DNA from: Rhizobium sp. C4
Lineage (GTDB): Bacteria > Pseudomonadota > Alphaproteobacteria > Rhizobiales > Rhizobiaceae
Reading direction: 5' to 3'
DNA: 64,000 nt
Assembly: GCF_021026315.1 (NCBI RefSeq)
Contig: NZ_JAJNCX010000006.1
Coordinates: 234,469 to 298,468, forward strand
Each line of letters begins with the position of its first letter. Positions within the stretch are counted from its first letter, which is position 1. Shown here piece by piece: positions 55,469 to 63,863 of the stretch. Under the pieces are notes generated by a model. The model was not told the origin of the DNA. It saw only the letters and a program-made list of their open reading frames with translations, and ran no database searches. The position numbers were made by a program, and so were the translations under genes.

Positions 55469-56518
55469 ATGGACAATATCAGGAATGCTCTCGCCACCAG
55501 CTTCCGCCAAAGCCGCGCCTTCTATGGCGCGCTGGCGCTGCTGCTGGTCATCTATCTGGTCTACAACATCCTTCATCCGCACGGATTTTCATCGGCCGTG
55601 CTGGTCCAGAATGCCAACGAGACGGCGGCCATCGCCTTTCTCGCCATGGCGCAGACCGTGCCTGTCCTTCTCGGCGGTCTCGATCTCAGCGTCGGCGCGG
55701 TAATGACCTTGACCTCCTGCATTGCCTCCGAACTCGTCCACGGCTCTCCCGCCGCAATCCTGTTCGGCATGTTCGTCACGCTGCTTTCGGGCACGGCCTT
55801 CGGCCTGATGAACGGCATCATCGTCGTCTATGGGCGGCTGCAGCCGATCATCGTCACACTGGCGACGGGCGCCACTGCGATCGGCATTGCCCTCTTCATC
55901 CGCCCCAAGCCCGGCGGCGAGATCGACGCCGATCTCAACTGGGCCGCCACCAACAGCCTTCGCGACCTTGTCGATACCTATCATCTGTTCGACCCGGATG
56001 CGGCATGGTTTGCGCCGGTCTCCTGGATACCGGTGCCGCTGATCACATTGCTGGTCGTCGCCTTCGCGGTCTGGATCCCGTTCCGCAAGTCCGTCACCGG
56101 ACGCACGGTCTATGCCATCGGCTCGGCGGAAGGCGCGGCCTACATGTCCGGCCTTCCGATCAACCGCGCCAAGATTGCAGCCTTTGCGCTCGCCGGTTTC
56201 TTTGCCGCCTGCGGCGGGCTTTATCTGGCAATCCAGACCTCGTCGGGCAATGCCGACGTGATGCAGGCCGGCGCCTATACGCTGAATTCCATCGCTGCCG
56301 TGGTGCTGGGCGGCACCTCGCTTCTCGGCGGCATCGGCGGCGCCATCGCGTCCCTGGTCGGCGCCTGCATCCTGCGCGTCATTTCCTTCTATTTCCGGAT
56401 TGTTTCGATCGATCCGCTGCTGCAGCCGCTCATTGAAGGCATCGTGCTGCTCGCAGCCGTCAGCCTCGGCGCACTGCGCACGCTTCGGGTCAAGAACAAT
56501 CTGGACCTCTTTCGCTAG
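55469..56518 (+). CDS. Sugar ABC transporter permease A, system 3
   Basis: 349 residues from ATG 55469 (GAGGGCAGG ahead); ATG 55457, overlapping the previous stop as ATGA, is an alternative. RbsC family with about ten helices; GGLDLSVGAVMTLTSCIASELVHG near 72 and AAVVLGGTSLLGGIGGAIASLVGACILRVISFYF near 295. Differs clearly from the following permease, so the channel is probably a heterodimer. Confidence 0.92.
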   Translation: MDNIRNALATSFRQSRAFYGALALLLVIYLVYNILHPHGFSSAVLVQNANETAAIAFLAMAQTVPVLLGGLDLSVGAVMTLTSCIASELVHGSPAAILFGMFVTLLSGTAFGLMNGIIVVYGRLQPIIVTLATGATAIGIALFIRPKPGGEIDADLNWAATNSLRDLVDTYHLFDPDAAWFAPVSWIPVPLITLLVVAFAVWIPFRKSVTGRTVYAIGSAEGAAYMSGLPINRAKIAAFALAGFFAACGGLYLAIQTSSGNADVMQAGAYTLNSIAAVVLGGTSLLGGIGGAIASLVGACILRVISFYFRIVSIDPLLQPLIEGIVLLAAVSLGALRTLRVKNNLDLFR

Positions 56519-56526
56519 GTGATGTG

Positions 56527-57486
56527 ATGAACAGTTTCCTTTCCAGTATCCGGCCCGAGAACAAGCCGATCGCCGTCGCTTCGCTGTTCATCGTCATCAT
56601 CCTGCTGATCGGGACCGGCTATACGCTGAGCGTGCAGGGTTCGGCGCCGCTGCTGTCGCCCAACTATCTGCTGCAGCAATTGCAGACCGGATCGTTCCTC
56701 GGCATCGTGGCGGCGGGGATGATGATGGTCATCCTGCTCGGCCATATCGACCTCTCCGTGCCGTGGACGCTCACGGCATCCGCCATGATGGCGGCAAGCG
56801 TCGGCGGCGACATGGCCTTGCCCACCGGCATCGCGGTCGGTCTCGCAGTGGGGCTCGTCAACGGCCTGGGCATCGCCTATCTGCGCATCCCCTCGATGAT
56901 CTTCACGCTGGGGGTCGATTCCGTCCTGCGCGGCCTCATGGTCGCCCACACAGGCGGCTTCGCGCCGCAGGACCAGGCAACACCACTCATGCGCTTTCTC
57001 GCCGCCGAACGGCTCTTCGGCATCCCGGTCGCGATCTTCGTCTGGGCCTTCGTTTCGATCTGCATCGCGCTCATCCTCACCCGCACGAGCTTCGGGCGAT
57101 CGATCTATGCGACGGGCAACCGCGAGAGTGCGGCCTATCTCTCGGGCATTCGCACCCGCATGGTCATCATCGGCGCCTTCATGGTTTCGGGCGTCTGCGC
57201 GGCCATCGCCGGCGTGCTTCTGGCCGGGTATTCGGCCAAGGCCTATCAGGGCATGGGGCTTCCCTATCTTCTGCCGGCAATCGCCGCCGTCGTGCTGGGC
57301 GGCACCCGCATTCTCGGCGGACAGGGCCGCTATGTCGGCACGCTGGTCGGCGTGGTGCTGATCGTTCTCCTCAACTCCGTGCTCTCGATCATGCAGATGC
57401 CCGAGGCAGGCCGGCAGATCATCTACGGCGCCGTCATCATCAGCATGCTGCTCGTCTACGGCCGCGGCGTGAAGGTGGCGTCCTGA
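56527..57486 (+). CDS. Sugar ABC transporter permease B, system 3
   Basis: 319 residues from ATG 56527, 8 bp after the permease A stop; GTG 56524 in frame. RbsC family; signature LLGHIDLSVPWTLTASAMMAASVG (about 72) with Pro replacing the usual Gly after LSV, and AAVVLGGTRILGGQGRYVGTLVGVVLIVLLNSVLSIM near the end. Second half of the proposed heterodimeric channel. Confidence 0.92.
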   Translation: MNSFLSSIRPENKPIAVASLFIVIILLIGTGYTLSVQGSAPLLSPNYLLQQLQTGSFLGIVAAGMMMVILLGHIDLSVPWTLTASAMMAASVGGDMALPTGIAVGLAVGLVNGLGIAYLRIPSMIFTLGVDSVLRGLMVAHTGGFAPQDQATPLMRFLAAERLFGIPVAIFVWAFVSICIALILTRTSFGRSIYATGNRESAAYLSGIRTRMVIIGAFMVSGVCAAIAGVLLAGYSAKAYQGMGLPYLLPAIAAVVLGGTRILGGQGRYVGTLVGVVLIVLLNSVLSIMQMPEAGRQIIYGAVIISMLLVYGRGVKVAS

Positions 57487-57609
57487 ACCGGAAAGACGAC
57501 AAGACATGCCCGGCACCGACGCACCACATTCCTCGACCCGATTGATGTCACCGCACGCGGCAGCGGACGATGACCAACACCAAACGCAACTGCCCGAAGG
57601 GAGCAAGCC

Positions 57610-59409
57610 ATGACCAAGCGGAAAACGCCCGCCGACCTGAGGTCCCGCTACTGGTTTTCCAATCCCGATGATCCCGAGATGACCGCGCTCTATCTCGAGC
57701 GCTATGTCAATTACGGGCTCACCCGCGAGGAACTGCAATCGGGCCGGCCCATCATCGGCATTGCCCAGACGGGTTCCGACCTCTCGCCCTGCAACCGGCA
57801 TCATATCGAGCTTGCCAAGCGGGTGCGCGACGGCATCATCGCCAGCGGCGGGGTGCCATTCGAAATCCCCGTGCACCCGATCCAGGAAACCGGCAAGCGG
57901 CCGACGGCGATGCTCGACCGCAACCTCGCCTATCTCGGACTGGTCGAGGCGCTGTTCGGCTACCCGATCGATGGCGTGGTCCTGACCATCGGCTGCGACA
58001 AGACCACCCCGGCCCTGCTGATGGCCGCCGCCACCGTCGACATTCCGGCCATCGCCTTCTCCGTCGGCCCGATGCTGAACGGCTATTTCCAGGGCAACCG
58101 CACGGGCTCCGGCACGATCATCTGGAAAGCCCGCGAGCTGCGGGCCGAAGGCAAGATCGATGACGAGCAGTTCACCGAACTGGTCACGTCATCGGCCCCT
58201 TCCGTCGGCTATTGCAACACGATGGGGACGGCCTCCACCATGAACTCGCTGGCCGAGGCCGTGGGCATGCAGCTGCCGGGATCTGCCGCCATTCCGGCCC
58301 CCAAGCGCGAACGCGGCCAGATGGCCTATGCGACAGGACGGCGGATCGTCGACATGGTGTGGGAAGACCTGAAGCCCTCCGACATCATGACACGGCAGGC
58401 CTTCGAGAACGTCATTGCGGTCAATTCCGCCCTCGGCGGCTCGACCAATGCGCCGATCCACTTCAACGCGATTGCCCGCCACGTCGGCGTCGAGCTGAAC
58501 AACGATGACTGGCAGGCGATCGGGCATCACATTCCGCTGCTGACCAATCTTCAGCCGGCGGGCGAATATCTCGCCGAGGATTTCCACCTCGCCGGCGGCG
58601 TCCCCTCGCTGATCGGCGAACTGCTCAACGCCGGGCTCATTCCGCATCCGGACGTGATCACCGCCAATGGCCGGACACTGCGCGAAAACTGCGAAGGCCG
58701 GCAGAGCGAGGACACGGCCGTGATCCGGCCGGTCACCAGCCCGTTGAAGGAGAAAGCCGGCTTCATCAACATGAAGGGCAACCTCTTCGACAGCGCCATC
58801 ATGAAAACCTCGGTGATCTCGCCGGAATTTCGTCAGCGCTATCTCGAAAACCCCAACGATCCGGAAGCCTTCGAGGGCCGCGCCATCGTCTTCGACGGCC
58901 CGGAGCATTTTCATCACACGATCGACGATCCGGAACTCGGCATCGACGAACACTCGGTCCTCGTCATGCGCGGCACCGGGCCGCTGGGCTATCCGGGCGG
59001 CGCGGAAGTGGTCAACATGCGCCCGCCAAGCTACCTGCTGGCCAGGGGCATCACCGCCCTGCCCTGCATCGGCGACGGAAGGCAGTCGGGAACCTCCGCC
59101 TCGCCATCGATCCTCAATGCCTCGCCCGAAGCGGCGGCGGGTGGCGGGCTTGCACTCCTGCAGAATGGCGACCGCATCCGCGTCGATCTCAGGACATGCC
59201 GGGTGGAGGCTCTGGTTCCGGACGAGGAATGGCGCGCGCGGGCGGAGGCGCTTGCCGCCGCCGGCGGCTACAAGGTGCCGGAAAGCCAGTCGCCATGGCA
59301 GAAGTATTTCCGCGCGCTGGCGGGGCCCTTTGCCGAAGGCATGGTGCTGAAAGGGGCAACGGAGTTTCGCGGCATCGCCGCCAGGCACGTTCCGCGCAAC
59401 AACCACTGA
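57610..59409 (+). CDS. IlvD/Edd-family sugar-acid dehydratase, D-xylonate dehydratase-like
   Basis: 599 residues, Fe-S and Mg-dependent dehydratase. The start ([55 protein letters not shown]), [21 protein letters not shown] and the ending PRNNH agree closely, from memory, with Caulobacter crescentus XylD (D-xylonate dehydratase). The cluster cysteines are those in SPCNR, GCDKT and GYCNTMG. It would convert D-xylonate or L-arabinonate to the 2-keto-3-deoxy acid. AGGGAGC precedes the ATG. It closes the system-3 importer operon and is the best clue to substrate class. No xylose dehydrogenase or downstream aldolase/dehydratase is in the window. Confidence 0.9.
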   Translation: MTKRKTPADLRSRYWFSNPDDPEMTALYLERYVNYGLTREELQSGRPIIGIAQTGSDLSPCNRHHIELAKRVRDGIIASGGVPFEIPVHPIQETGKRPTAMLDRNLAYLGLVEALFGYPIDGVVLTIGCDKTTPALLMAAATVDIPAIAFSVGPMLNGYFQGNRTGSGTIIWKARELRAEGKIDDEQFTELVTSSAPSVGYCNTMGTASTMNSLAEAVGMQLPGSAAIPAPKRERGQMAYATGRRIVDMVWEDLKPSDIMTRQAFENVIAVNSALGGSTNAPIHFNAIARHVGVELNNDDWQAIGHHIPLLTNLQPAGEYLAEDFHLAGGVPSLIGELLNAGLIPHPDVITANGRTLRENCEGRQSEDTAVIRPVTSPLKEKAGFINMKGNLFDSAIMKTSVISPEFRQRYLENPNDPEAFEGRAIVFDGPEHFHHTIDDPELGIDEHSVLVMRGTGPLGYPGGAEVVNMRPPSYLLARGITALPCIGDGRQSGTSASPSILNASPEAAAGGGLALLQNGDRIRVDLRTCRVEALVPDEEWRARAEALAAAGGYKVPESQSPWQKYFRALAGPFAEGMVLKGATEFRGIAARHVPRNNH

Positions 59410-59421
59410 GATCGGCCGCCT

Positions 59422-59437
59422 CAGGCGCTTCCGCCTG
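59422..59437 (+). terminator. Hairpin after the dehydratase gene
   Basis: CAGGCG (59422-59427) / CGCCTG (59432-59437) with CTTC loop, extended by an outer CGGCC/GGCCG. No U-run. Confidence 0.45.
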
Positions 59438-59449
59438 GCCGCACGGGTG

Positions 59450-60601
59450 TCAGTCTGCGGCTTGGCCCGAGCGGGCGGCATGGTGGCGGGCGAGCTGGGC
59501 CCTGTCGTCCACGGTGGAGCAAATCACGGCAACGACGATGCCGATACAGGCCCCGGCCACGGTGTCGAAGACGCGTTCCGCCACCATGGTGGCGCCATCG
59601 GCACCATTCGAGGCGAGATGCGCCATCAACAATGCCAGCGGCGTGATGAAGATCTGGCCAAGCGCGTAATTCGCGCCGATGACCATTTCGATGACGAATT
59701 GCAGGCAGACCACCAGCGCGATCACGGTCCAGACGGACGGCCCCTGCGTCAGGATGATCCAGACAAGGCCGGCACCCAGCACCGTGCCGGCCATGCGCTG
59801 CAGGGCCCGGTTCATGCTGATATGCAGATGCGTGCCCTGCATGACCGCGAGCGACCCGAGCGCCGCCCAGCCGGGATGGGAAGATCCGAAGGCATGCGCG
59901 GCGAAGACGGCAATCGCCGCCCCCAGGCTGATGCGACCGGCAGCAATGAGACGATGGGGCAGCGGCCGCACCGGCTCGATGGGCGTCGGCGCGCCGGGCG
60001 GGGCGGCATGGCGCAGCCTCTCGCCGGCGACACAGATCAGCCAGGCGAGCGCGCCCGAAACGACCATCGCAAGCCCGCGCTCTCCCACCTCCTGCCAGGA
60101 GGCGACATCGCCCATGGCTGCACCGGCGGCAAAGACAAAGATGAGAGCACCGGGCGGCCCCAGCCTCGCCGTGTTGACCACGAAGAAGAAGAAGCCGCAG
60201 GCGAAGGCCAGGAGCCCGAGCCTGACGGGCATCGCCGCCCCGAGCCGGGACGCGACGGACATGCCGACGACGCCAACGATCAGCCAGAATGCGCAGGTCA
60301 GAACCACCCGTCCACGCTGCCCCTCGGGTGCGAAACGGCCGAAAAGCACCGCAAGCGCCCCCAGCGCCGCAACACCCGCAAGCTGCGGCCATGGCGAGAC
60401 AAGCCAGGAAACAAGCGTGATCGCCGAGGCAAGCGACGCCTGAACCCCGACGAGGACCGAATTGCGGTCCCAAGCCCGGATGTTCACGGCGAGACTTTCG
60501 CGGAACTGATGTGGCTTGACCAGATGCCCAGCCGCATCGAGACGGCGGACGGCAAGAGACGACGCTTCCGCGTCATCGCCGGAGGATTGAAACTCGCTCA
60601 A
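59450..60601 (-). CDS. FUSC-family membrane protein (aromatic acid exporter type)
   Basis: 383 residues with two blocks of about five transmembrane helices (about 50-190 and 220-365) separated by a cytoplasmic loop, the layout of half-length FUSC/AaeB-like exporters. LGSLAVMQGTHLHISMNRALQRMAGTVLGAGLVWIIL is the typical FUSC motif region. Likely exports aromatic or other organic acids. Its start overlaps the stop of the MarR gene by 4 bp (ATGA), so the pair is translationally coupled and under the MarR protein's control. Confidence 0.88.
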   Translation of the reverse strand: MSEFQSSGDDAEASSLAVRRLDAAGHLVKPHQFRESLAVNIRAWDRNSVLVGVQASLASAITLVSWLVSPWPQLAGVAALGALAVLFGRFAPEGQRGRVVLTCAFWLIVGVVGMSVASRLGAAMPVRLGLLAFACGFFFFVVNTARLGPPGALIFVFAAGAAMGDVASWQEVGERGLAMVVSGALAWLICVAGERLRHAAPPGAPTPIEPVRPLPHRLIAAGRISLGAAIAVFAAHAFGSSHPGWAALGSLAVMQGTHLHISMNRALQRMAGTVLGAGLVWIILTQGPSVWTVIALVVCLQFVIEMVIGANYALGQIFITPLALLMAHLASNGADGATMVAERVFDTVAGACIGIVVAVICSTVDDRAQLARHHAARSGQAAD

Positions 60602-61071
60602 GACGGCTCCCCTTCGTTCTGCCGCGCCTGCACGACCAGCAACCGCTCTTCGATCAGCGCGAACTGCTCCAGCATGCGGGCAAGTTCCGCATCGGAAATA
60701 TCCTGCAGGAATTCCGCCTCGGCCTCGGAGAGCGCACGGCGAATTTCGACCACGCGAGCCCGCCCTGCCTCGGTGAGGAAAACCAGCCGGGCACGAGCGT
60801 CCGCCGCATCCGTGCGCCGTTCCACCAGACCCTGCCGTGAGAGAATGTCGAGCAGGCGCACGAGACTGGAGCCATCCAGCCCCACCAGCGCCGCCAGCTC
60901 CTTCTGCGTCACGCCATCGCCGGATTCATGCAGATGAACCAGAGGCACCCATGTCGCACCAGAAAGCCCCGACGCCACCAGATGCGCATCCAGCGCCCGC
61001 CGCCAGCGCCGCGCCAGCATCGAAAAGCGCACACCGAAGCGCGCGCGGGGAAGTTCGGAAGGATTTGTCAT
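60598..61071 (-). CDS. MarR-family regulator of FUSC exporter
   Basis: 157 residues. MarR fold: TWVPLVHLHESGDGVTQKELAALVGLDGSSLVRLLDILSRQGLVERRTDAADARARLVFLTEAG contains the HTH and wing. Directly upstream of, and overlapping, the exporter gene. A long inverted repeat sits 17 bp ahead of its start and is the probable autoregulatory operator. Confidence 0.9.
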   Translation of the reverse strand: MTNPSELPRARFGVRFSMLARRWRRALDAHLVASGLSGATWVPLVHLHESGDGVTQKELAALVGLDGSSLVRLLDILSRQGLVERRTDAADARARLVFLTEAGRARVVEIRRALSEAEAEFLQDISDAELARMLEQFALIEERLLVVQARQNEGEPS

Positions 61072-61087
61072 GCCAGTCCGATAGCGG

Positions 61088-61119
61088 AATTTAATTTGAA
61101 TTGCAATGCAAATTAAATT
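61088..61119. promoter_or_regulatory. Long inverted-repeat operator of the marR-FUSC pair
   Basis: AATTTAATTTG (61088-61098) and CAAATTAAATT (61109-61119): perfect 11-bp arms with 10-bp spacer AATTGCAATG. The very AT-rich site stands out in GC-rich DNA and lies immediately upstream of the leftward marR gene. Long palindromes of this type are usual for MarR/EmrR-like dimers. Confidence 0.75.
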
Positions 61120-61129
61120 TGCGCGAAGA

Positions 61130-61529
61130 TTCGATCCATCGGGGACGATGAATCACGGCGGCGAAGCCTCACAAAGCGCGGATCAACCGGGGCGAATTCA
61201 GCGAAACCCGCCGGGTTCTCTCAACCTTGCTTCCATGGATGACCGACACAAAGAAGTTCAACGAGAATCTGGTTGATCTGCCAGGAGAAAGAGTGGGCAA
61301 GAATGCTAACGGCGTTGGCCGAGCTGCTCGGCAAACACTATGACTGCAGCAGCGGAAGGCCTTTTTGGAATCTTTTGATGCCGAACGCGTGAAGAACTGG
61401 AGCGACCTTGTCGCCGCTTTGGAGGAATTGCCTGCGCTGCGCGGTCAAGCCCGACGCCCAAGGCGTCCTTTTCTCCCGCCTGATCGATACATGGCGGCGC
61501 GCCAGCGCCGACACCAAGGCCAAGTTCGT
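61130..61529 (+). other. Degraded region, fragments of unknown origin
   Basis: About 400 bp with only short, mutually out-of-frame protein-like pieces. One reads FDAERVKNWSDLVAALEELPALRG (around 61370-61440) and another AVKPDAQGVLFSRLIDTWRRASADTKAKF (around 61440-61530). I cannot assign them; they appear to be remnants of phage or plasmid genes joined by deletions. Confidence 0.4.
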
Positions 61530-61833
61530 CGAGCACATTCACGAGCGACTAGCAGGCGTTGTGATCGAGAACCTGCCGTGGGCGAAGCTGATCGAGCGCT
61601 ACGACCGGCCCGGCATGCTCTTCTATCTCGATCCGCCATACTGGGGGCACGAGGAAGACTACGGCCCTGGCGTGTTCGGTAGAGGAGACTTCGAGGAAGG
61701 TTCATCTTATCTTTGAACGCGGTTCAAGGCGTCTTCGAAACATTCCGCGCCTTCAAGATCGAGGAGGTTGATTGCACATATTCCGTGAGTGGCGGGTTGG
61801 TAAAAAGGTCCGTGAAGTGGTTATATCCCAAGC
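61530..61833 (+). pseudogene. Broken phage-type D12 DNA adenine methylase
   Basis: Two pieces in different frames. Piece 1 (to about 61698) reads HERLAGVVIENLPWAKLIERYDRPGMLFYLDPPYWGHEEDYGPGVFGRGDFEE with the N6-adenine methylase catalytic motif DPPYWG. Piece 2 (from about 61698, frame +2 relative) reads GRFILSLNAVQGVFETFRAFKIEEVDCTYSVSGG, the end of the same family. About a dozen residues normally between DF(E) and GRF are missing, so a deletion caused the frameshift. The N-terminal FGGK/SAM-binding half is absent. Non-functional. Confidence 0.8.
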
Positions 61834-62384
61834 CTGAAAGCACCCACGCACGGCGCAAGCTTATCGAGATCACGCGCAACGGATCAGCGCCGATTGCCGA
61901 AGATGGCGTGAAGCGGATTGGCGAACTCTATCGGATCGAAGCCGAGTTGCGCGGTCTCGATCCCCAGGCGCGGCTGGCTGGACGGCGCGAACGATCTGCG
62001 CCGCTGGTGGCAGACATGCAGACTTGGCTCATCCATCACCGCGCTCGTGTCGCGACAAAATCCCCGCTCGGCGAAGCCCTGGCCTACATTGCCAAATACT
62101 GGGACGGTCTCCAGCTCTTCCTGACCGACGGACGCATCGAGATCGACAACAACAGCGTCGAGCGGACCATCAGACCGATTGCTCTCAACCGCAAGAACGC
62201 GCTGTTTGCCGGGCACGATGCGGGAGCCGAGAACTGGGCCACCATCGCTTCGCTCATCGAGACCTGCAAGCTCAATGCGGTTGATCCGTTTGCCTATATG
62301 ACCGCCACGCTCACTGCCATCGTCAACGGCCACAAGCAAAGCCGGATCGATGAGTTGCTGCCTTGGAGCTATTCCGCCATATAG
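61833..62384 (+). pseudogene. Truncated IS66-family transposase (C-terminal part)
   Basis: From THARRKLIEITRNGSAPIAEDGVKRIGELYRIEAELRG to RIDELLPWSYSAI this is the C-terminal third of an IS66 TnpC, including the catalytic-region stretch GRIEIDNNSVERTIRPIALNRKNALFAGHDAGAENWA. The N-terminal two thirds, the IS66 accessory genes and both terminal inverted repeats are missing. It continues in frame from the methylase tail, so the open frame 61713-62384 is an accidental fusion. Confidence 0.9.
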
Positions 62385-62515
62385 TCTAAATCTCACCTTC
62401 GACCGCCGTTGGCCCCGAAAGGCAAGCTGGCTCGAACTTTATAGGCCCTTCGAACTGATCCTTAAGGATTGGTGTTTACCTGTAATTTTCAACCAAAGCG
62501 TTCAGAGGCATTTTG

Positions 62516-62926
62516 ATGATCAGTGGGATTATTAGTCGGACGGGTGCGGTCCCAGCGAATTACGCATTGATGCTTTTGGGCATTCTGTTTTTCCCAATAC
62601 AGTTTATCGCGATGTCGTTTGCACGAAAGCGGCGGCTTACGGGCGAAACATGGGAGCAGTCTCATTACACGTTGCAATATCGAACCGCTGCCGTGACTCT
62701 TTGGGCCGAAGGCGGACTTTTTCTAATAGGCATGGCTTTGATGCTCTCTGTCTCACCTAAAGACTCTCACGAAACTATCCACCTGCAACTCTGGCTCATC
62801 ATTATTCGATGCGCCAAGTTTGCGGTTTTTGGTTGGCTGATCGTTCGTGCTATTCGAGGCTTGTTCTTGGCCGGGTCGCAATCGACCATAATTCATCCGA
62901 GGTCGTATACGATCTGGCCGCTTTAG
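62516..62926 (+). CDS. Hypothetical small membrane protein
   Basis: 136 residues from ATG 62516, with AGAGG 7-11 nt upstream. About three transmembrane helices (about 15-33, 55-80, 92-115); WEQSHYTLQYRTAAVTLWAEGGLFLIG resembles small DUF4870-like membrane proteins, but I am not confident. Codon usage is much less GC-biased than in the rest of the window, consistent with horizontal origin. Lies between the IS66 relic and the tRNA-derived attachment site. Confidence 0.6.
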   Translation: MISGIISRTGAVPANYALMLLGILFFPIQFIAMSFARKRRLTGETWEQSHYTLQYRTAAVTLWAEGGLFLIGMALMLSVSPKDSHETIHLQLWLIIIRCAKFAVFGWLIVRAIRGLFLAGSQSTIIHPRSYTIWPL

Positions 62927-63130
62927 ATGTCTCAGTTTAGGTCAACCAGAGCCAGACGAAGTTCGCTAGCGGGCGGGCGTTTTAGAGTTTTCCGAGACAA
63001 GATGGGCTCAGCACATCGCTTACCATCCAACTATGCTCACCTGACACCCAGAATGGCACCCCAGCGCATCCACGCACGGAATTCCCGTCGGAGATAAAGA
63101 CGTAAATATCTGTAATTATTAAGGAAAAAT
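62927..63130. other. AT-richer non-coding stretch
   Basis: No gene recognised. GTCTC...GAGAC (62929-63000) is a weak inverted repeat. Composition is AT-richer than the core genome. Confidence 0.35.
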
Positions 63131-63177
63131 GGTAGCGGAGGAGGGATTCGAACCCCCGACACAAGGATTATGATTCC
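63130..63177 (-). other. tRNA-Met (CAT) 3' half: attachment-site scar
   Basis: Minus strand reads GAGGA-ATCATAA-TCCTT (anticodon arm, anticodon CAT), variable GTGTC, T-arm GGGGG-TTCGAAT-CCCTC, acceptor strand CTCCGCT, A, CCA. No 5' half (expected to begin near GGCGGAG/AGCGGAG) exists on the other side, so it is not a functional tRNA. Tyrosine integrases commonly use tRNA 3' halves as att sites, and an integrase fragment follows 160 bp away. Confidence 0.85.
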
Positions 63178-63330
63178 TCTTCCGAGAATTTTCGAATCCT
63201 TTACAACAACCTCAAAATAATCCTTAAATCCTTGACAATAAAAGACTTATGCCCAATATAAGAATTCATCGACGCTCTTGTAAGGATTGAATCCTTGAGG
63301 TGAAGTCGGTACCAATACGGTACAAGGATT
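63163..63330. repeat. Seven-copy AAGGATT heptamer array
   Basis: AAGGATT at 63163, 63282 and 63324; its complement AATCCTT at 63195, 63219, 63227 and 63290. The pair at 63282-63296 forms the 15-bp palindrome AAGGATT-G-AATCCTT, and the first and last copies are extended to ACAAGGATT. The array runs from the tRNA-derived att core to the integrase start, the position of arm-type integrase/excisionase sites. Confidence 0.75.
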
Positions 63331-63338
63331 CGTAGAAA

Positions 63339-63863
63339 ATGGTCATTCGAGATGCGTTGACAAGTTCTCACTTGCTGGATGCCTTTCGTCTCGCTGAAGA
63401 CGGCAAGACGAAACTTCAGGAGTGGTCTGATGTCCGCGAGCCCGGACTTCGGCTGCGCGTTAGGAAGTACAATGCGACGTGGATATTAAAATTTAAGGAC
63501 CACACGGTGACGCTCGGCCCGGCGCGCCGCTGGAATGTTGTTCAAGCTCGTTCGACCGCATCGCATGTGCGCGGGATGCTCAAATCTGGCCTCGATCCTC
63601 GACCGTGGATTGACGCTCGGCTGGCCGGGGCATCTGCGGAAGAGGCCGCTGGTGTTGTCCTGCGCCGTGAGGGCAAAGAACGAAATGAGTGGACTCTTCT
63701 CGTACTTATGCAGCGCTATCGTGATGAACACATTAAAGTTGGTCGCGTTGTGAATACCGTTCGTAGACCCCCTTCTCCGAACACGCTGAACGATGTTGAC
63801 GTGATGATGCGTCAGCAGCCATTTCTCGATATTGCCGCTCGACTAGAGGGGCATCCTACCTGA
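63339..63863 (+). pseudogene. Tyrosine-type integrase, N-terminal part only
   Basis: 174 residues before a stop introduced by the adjoining IS. The N-terminus (LLDAFRLAEDGKTKLQEWSDVREPGLRLRVRKYNATWILKFKDHTVTLGPARRWNVVQARSTASHVRGMLKSGLDPRPW) matches the arm-binding/DUF4102-like region of phage-type integrases, followed by part of the core-binding domain. The catalytic R-H-R-Y domain is missing. Transcribed away from the tRNA half, the usual arrangement for an integrated element. Confidence 0.75.

Noticed and set aside
62929..63000. Terminal inverted repeats of an insertion sequence
   Set aside because: Only a 5-bp GTCTC/GAGAC match with no transposase between; not enough to call an element.
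63130..63177. Functional tRNA-Met gene
   Set aside because: Only the anticodon-to-CCA half is present; no D-arm or 5' acceptor strand on the expected side.
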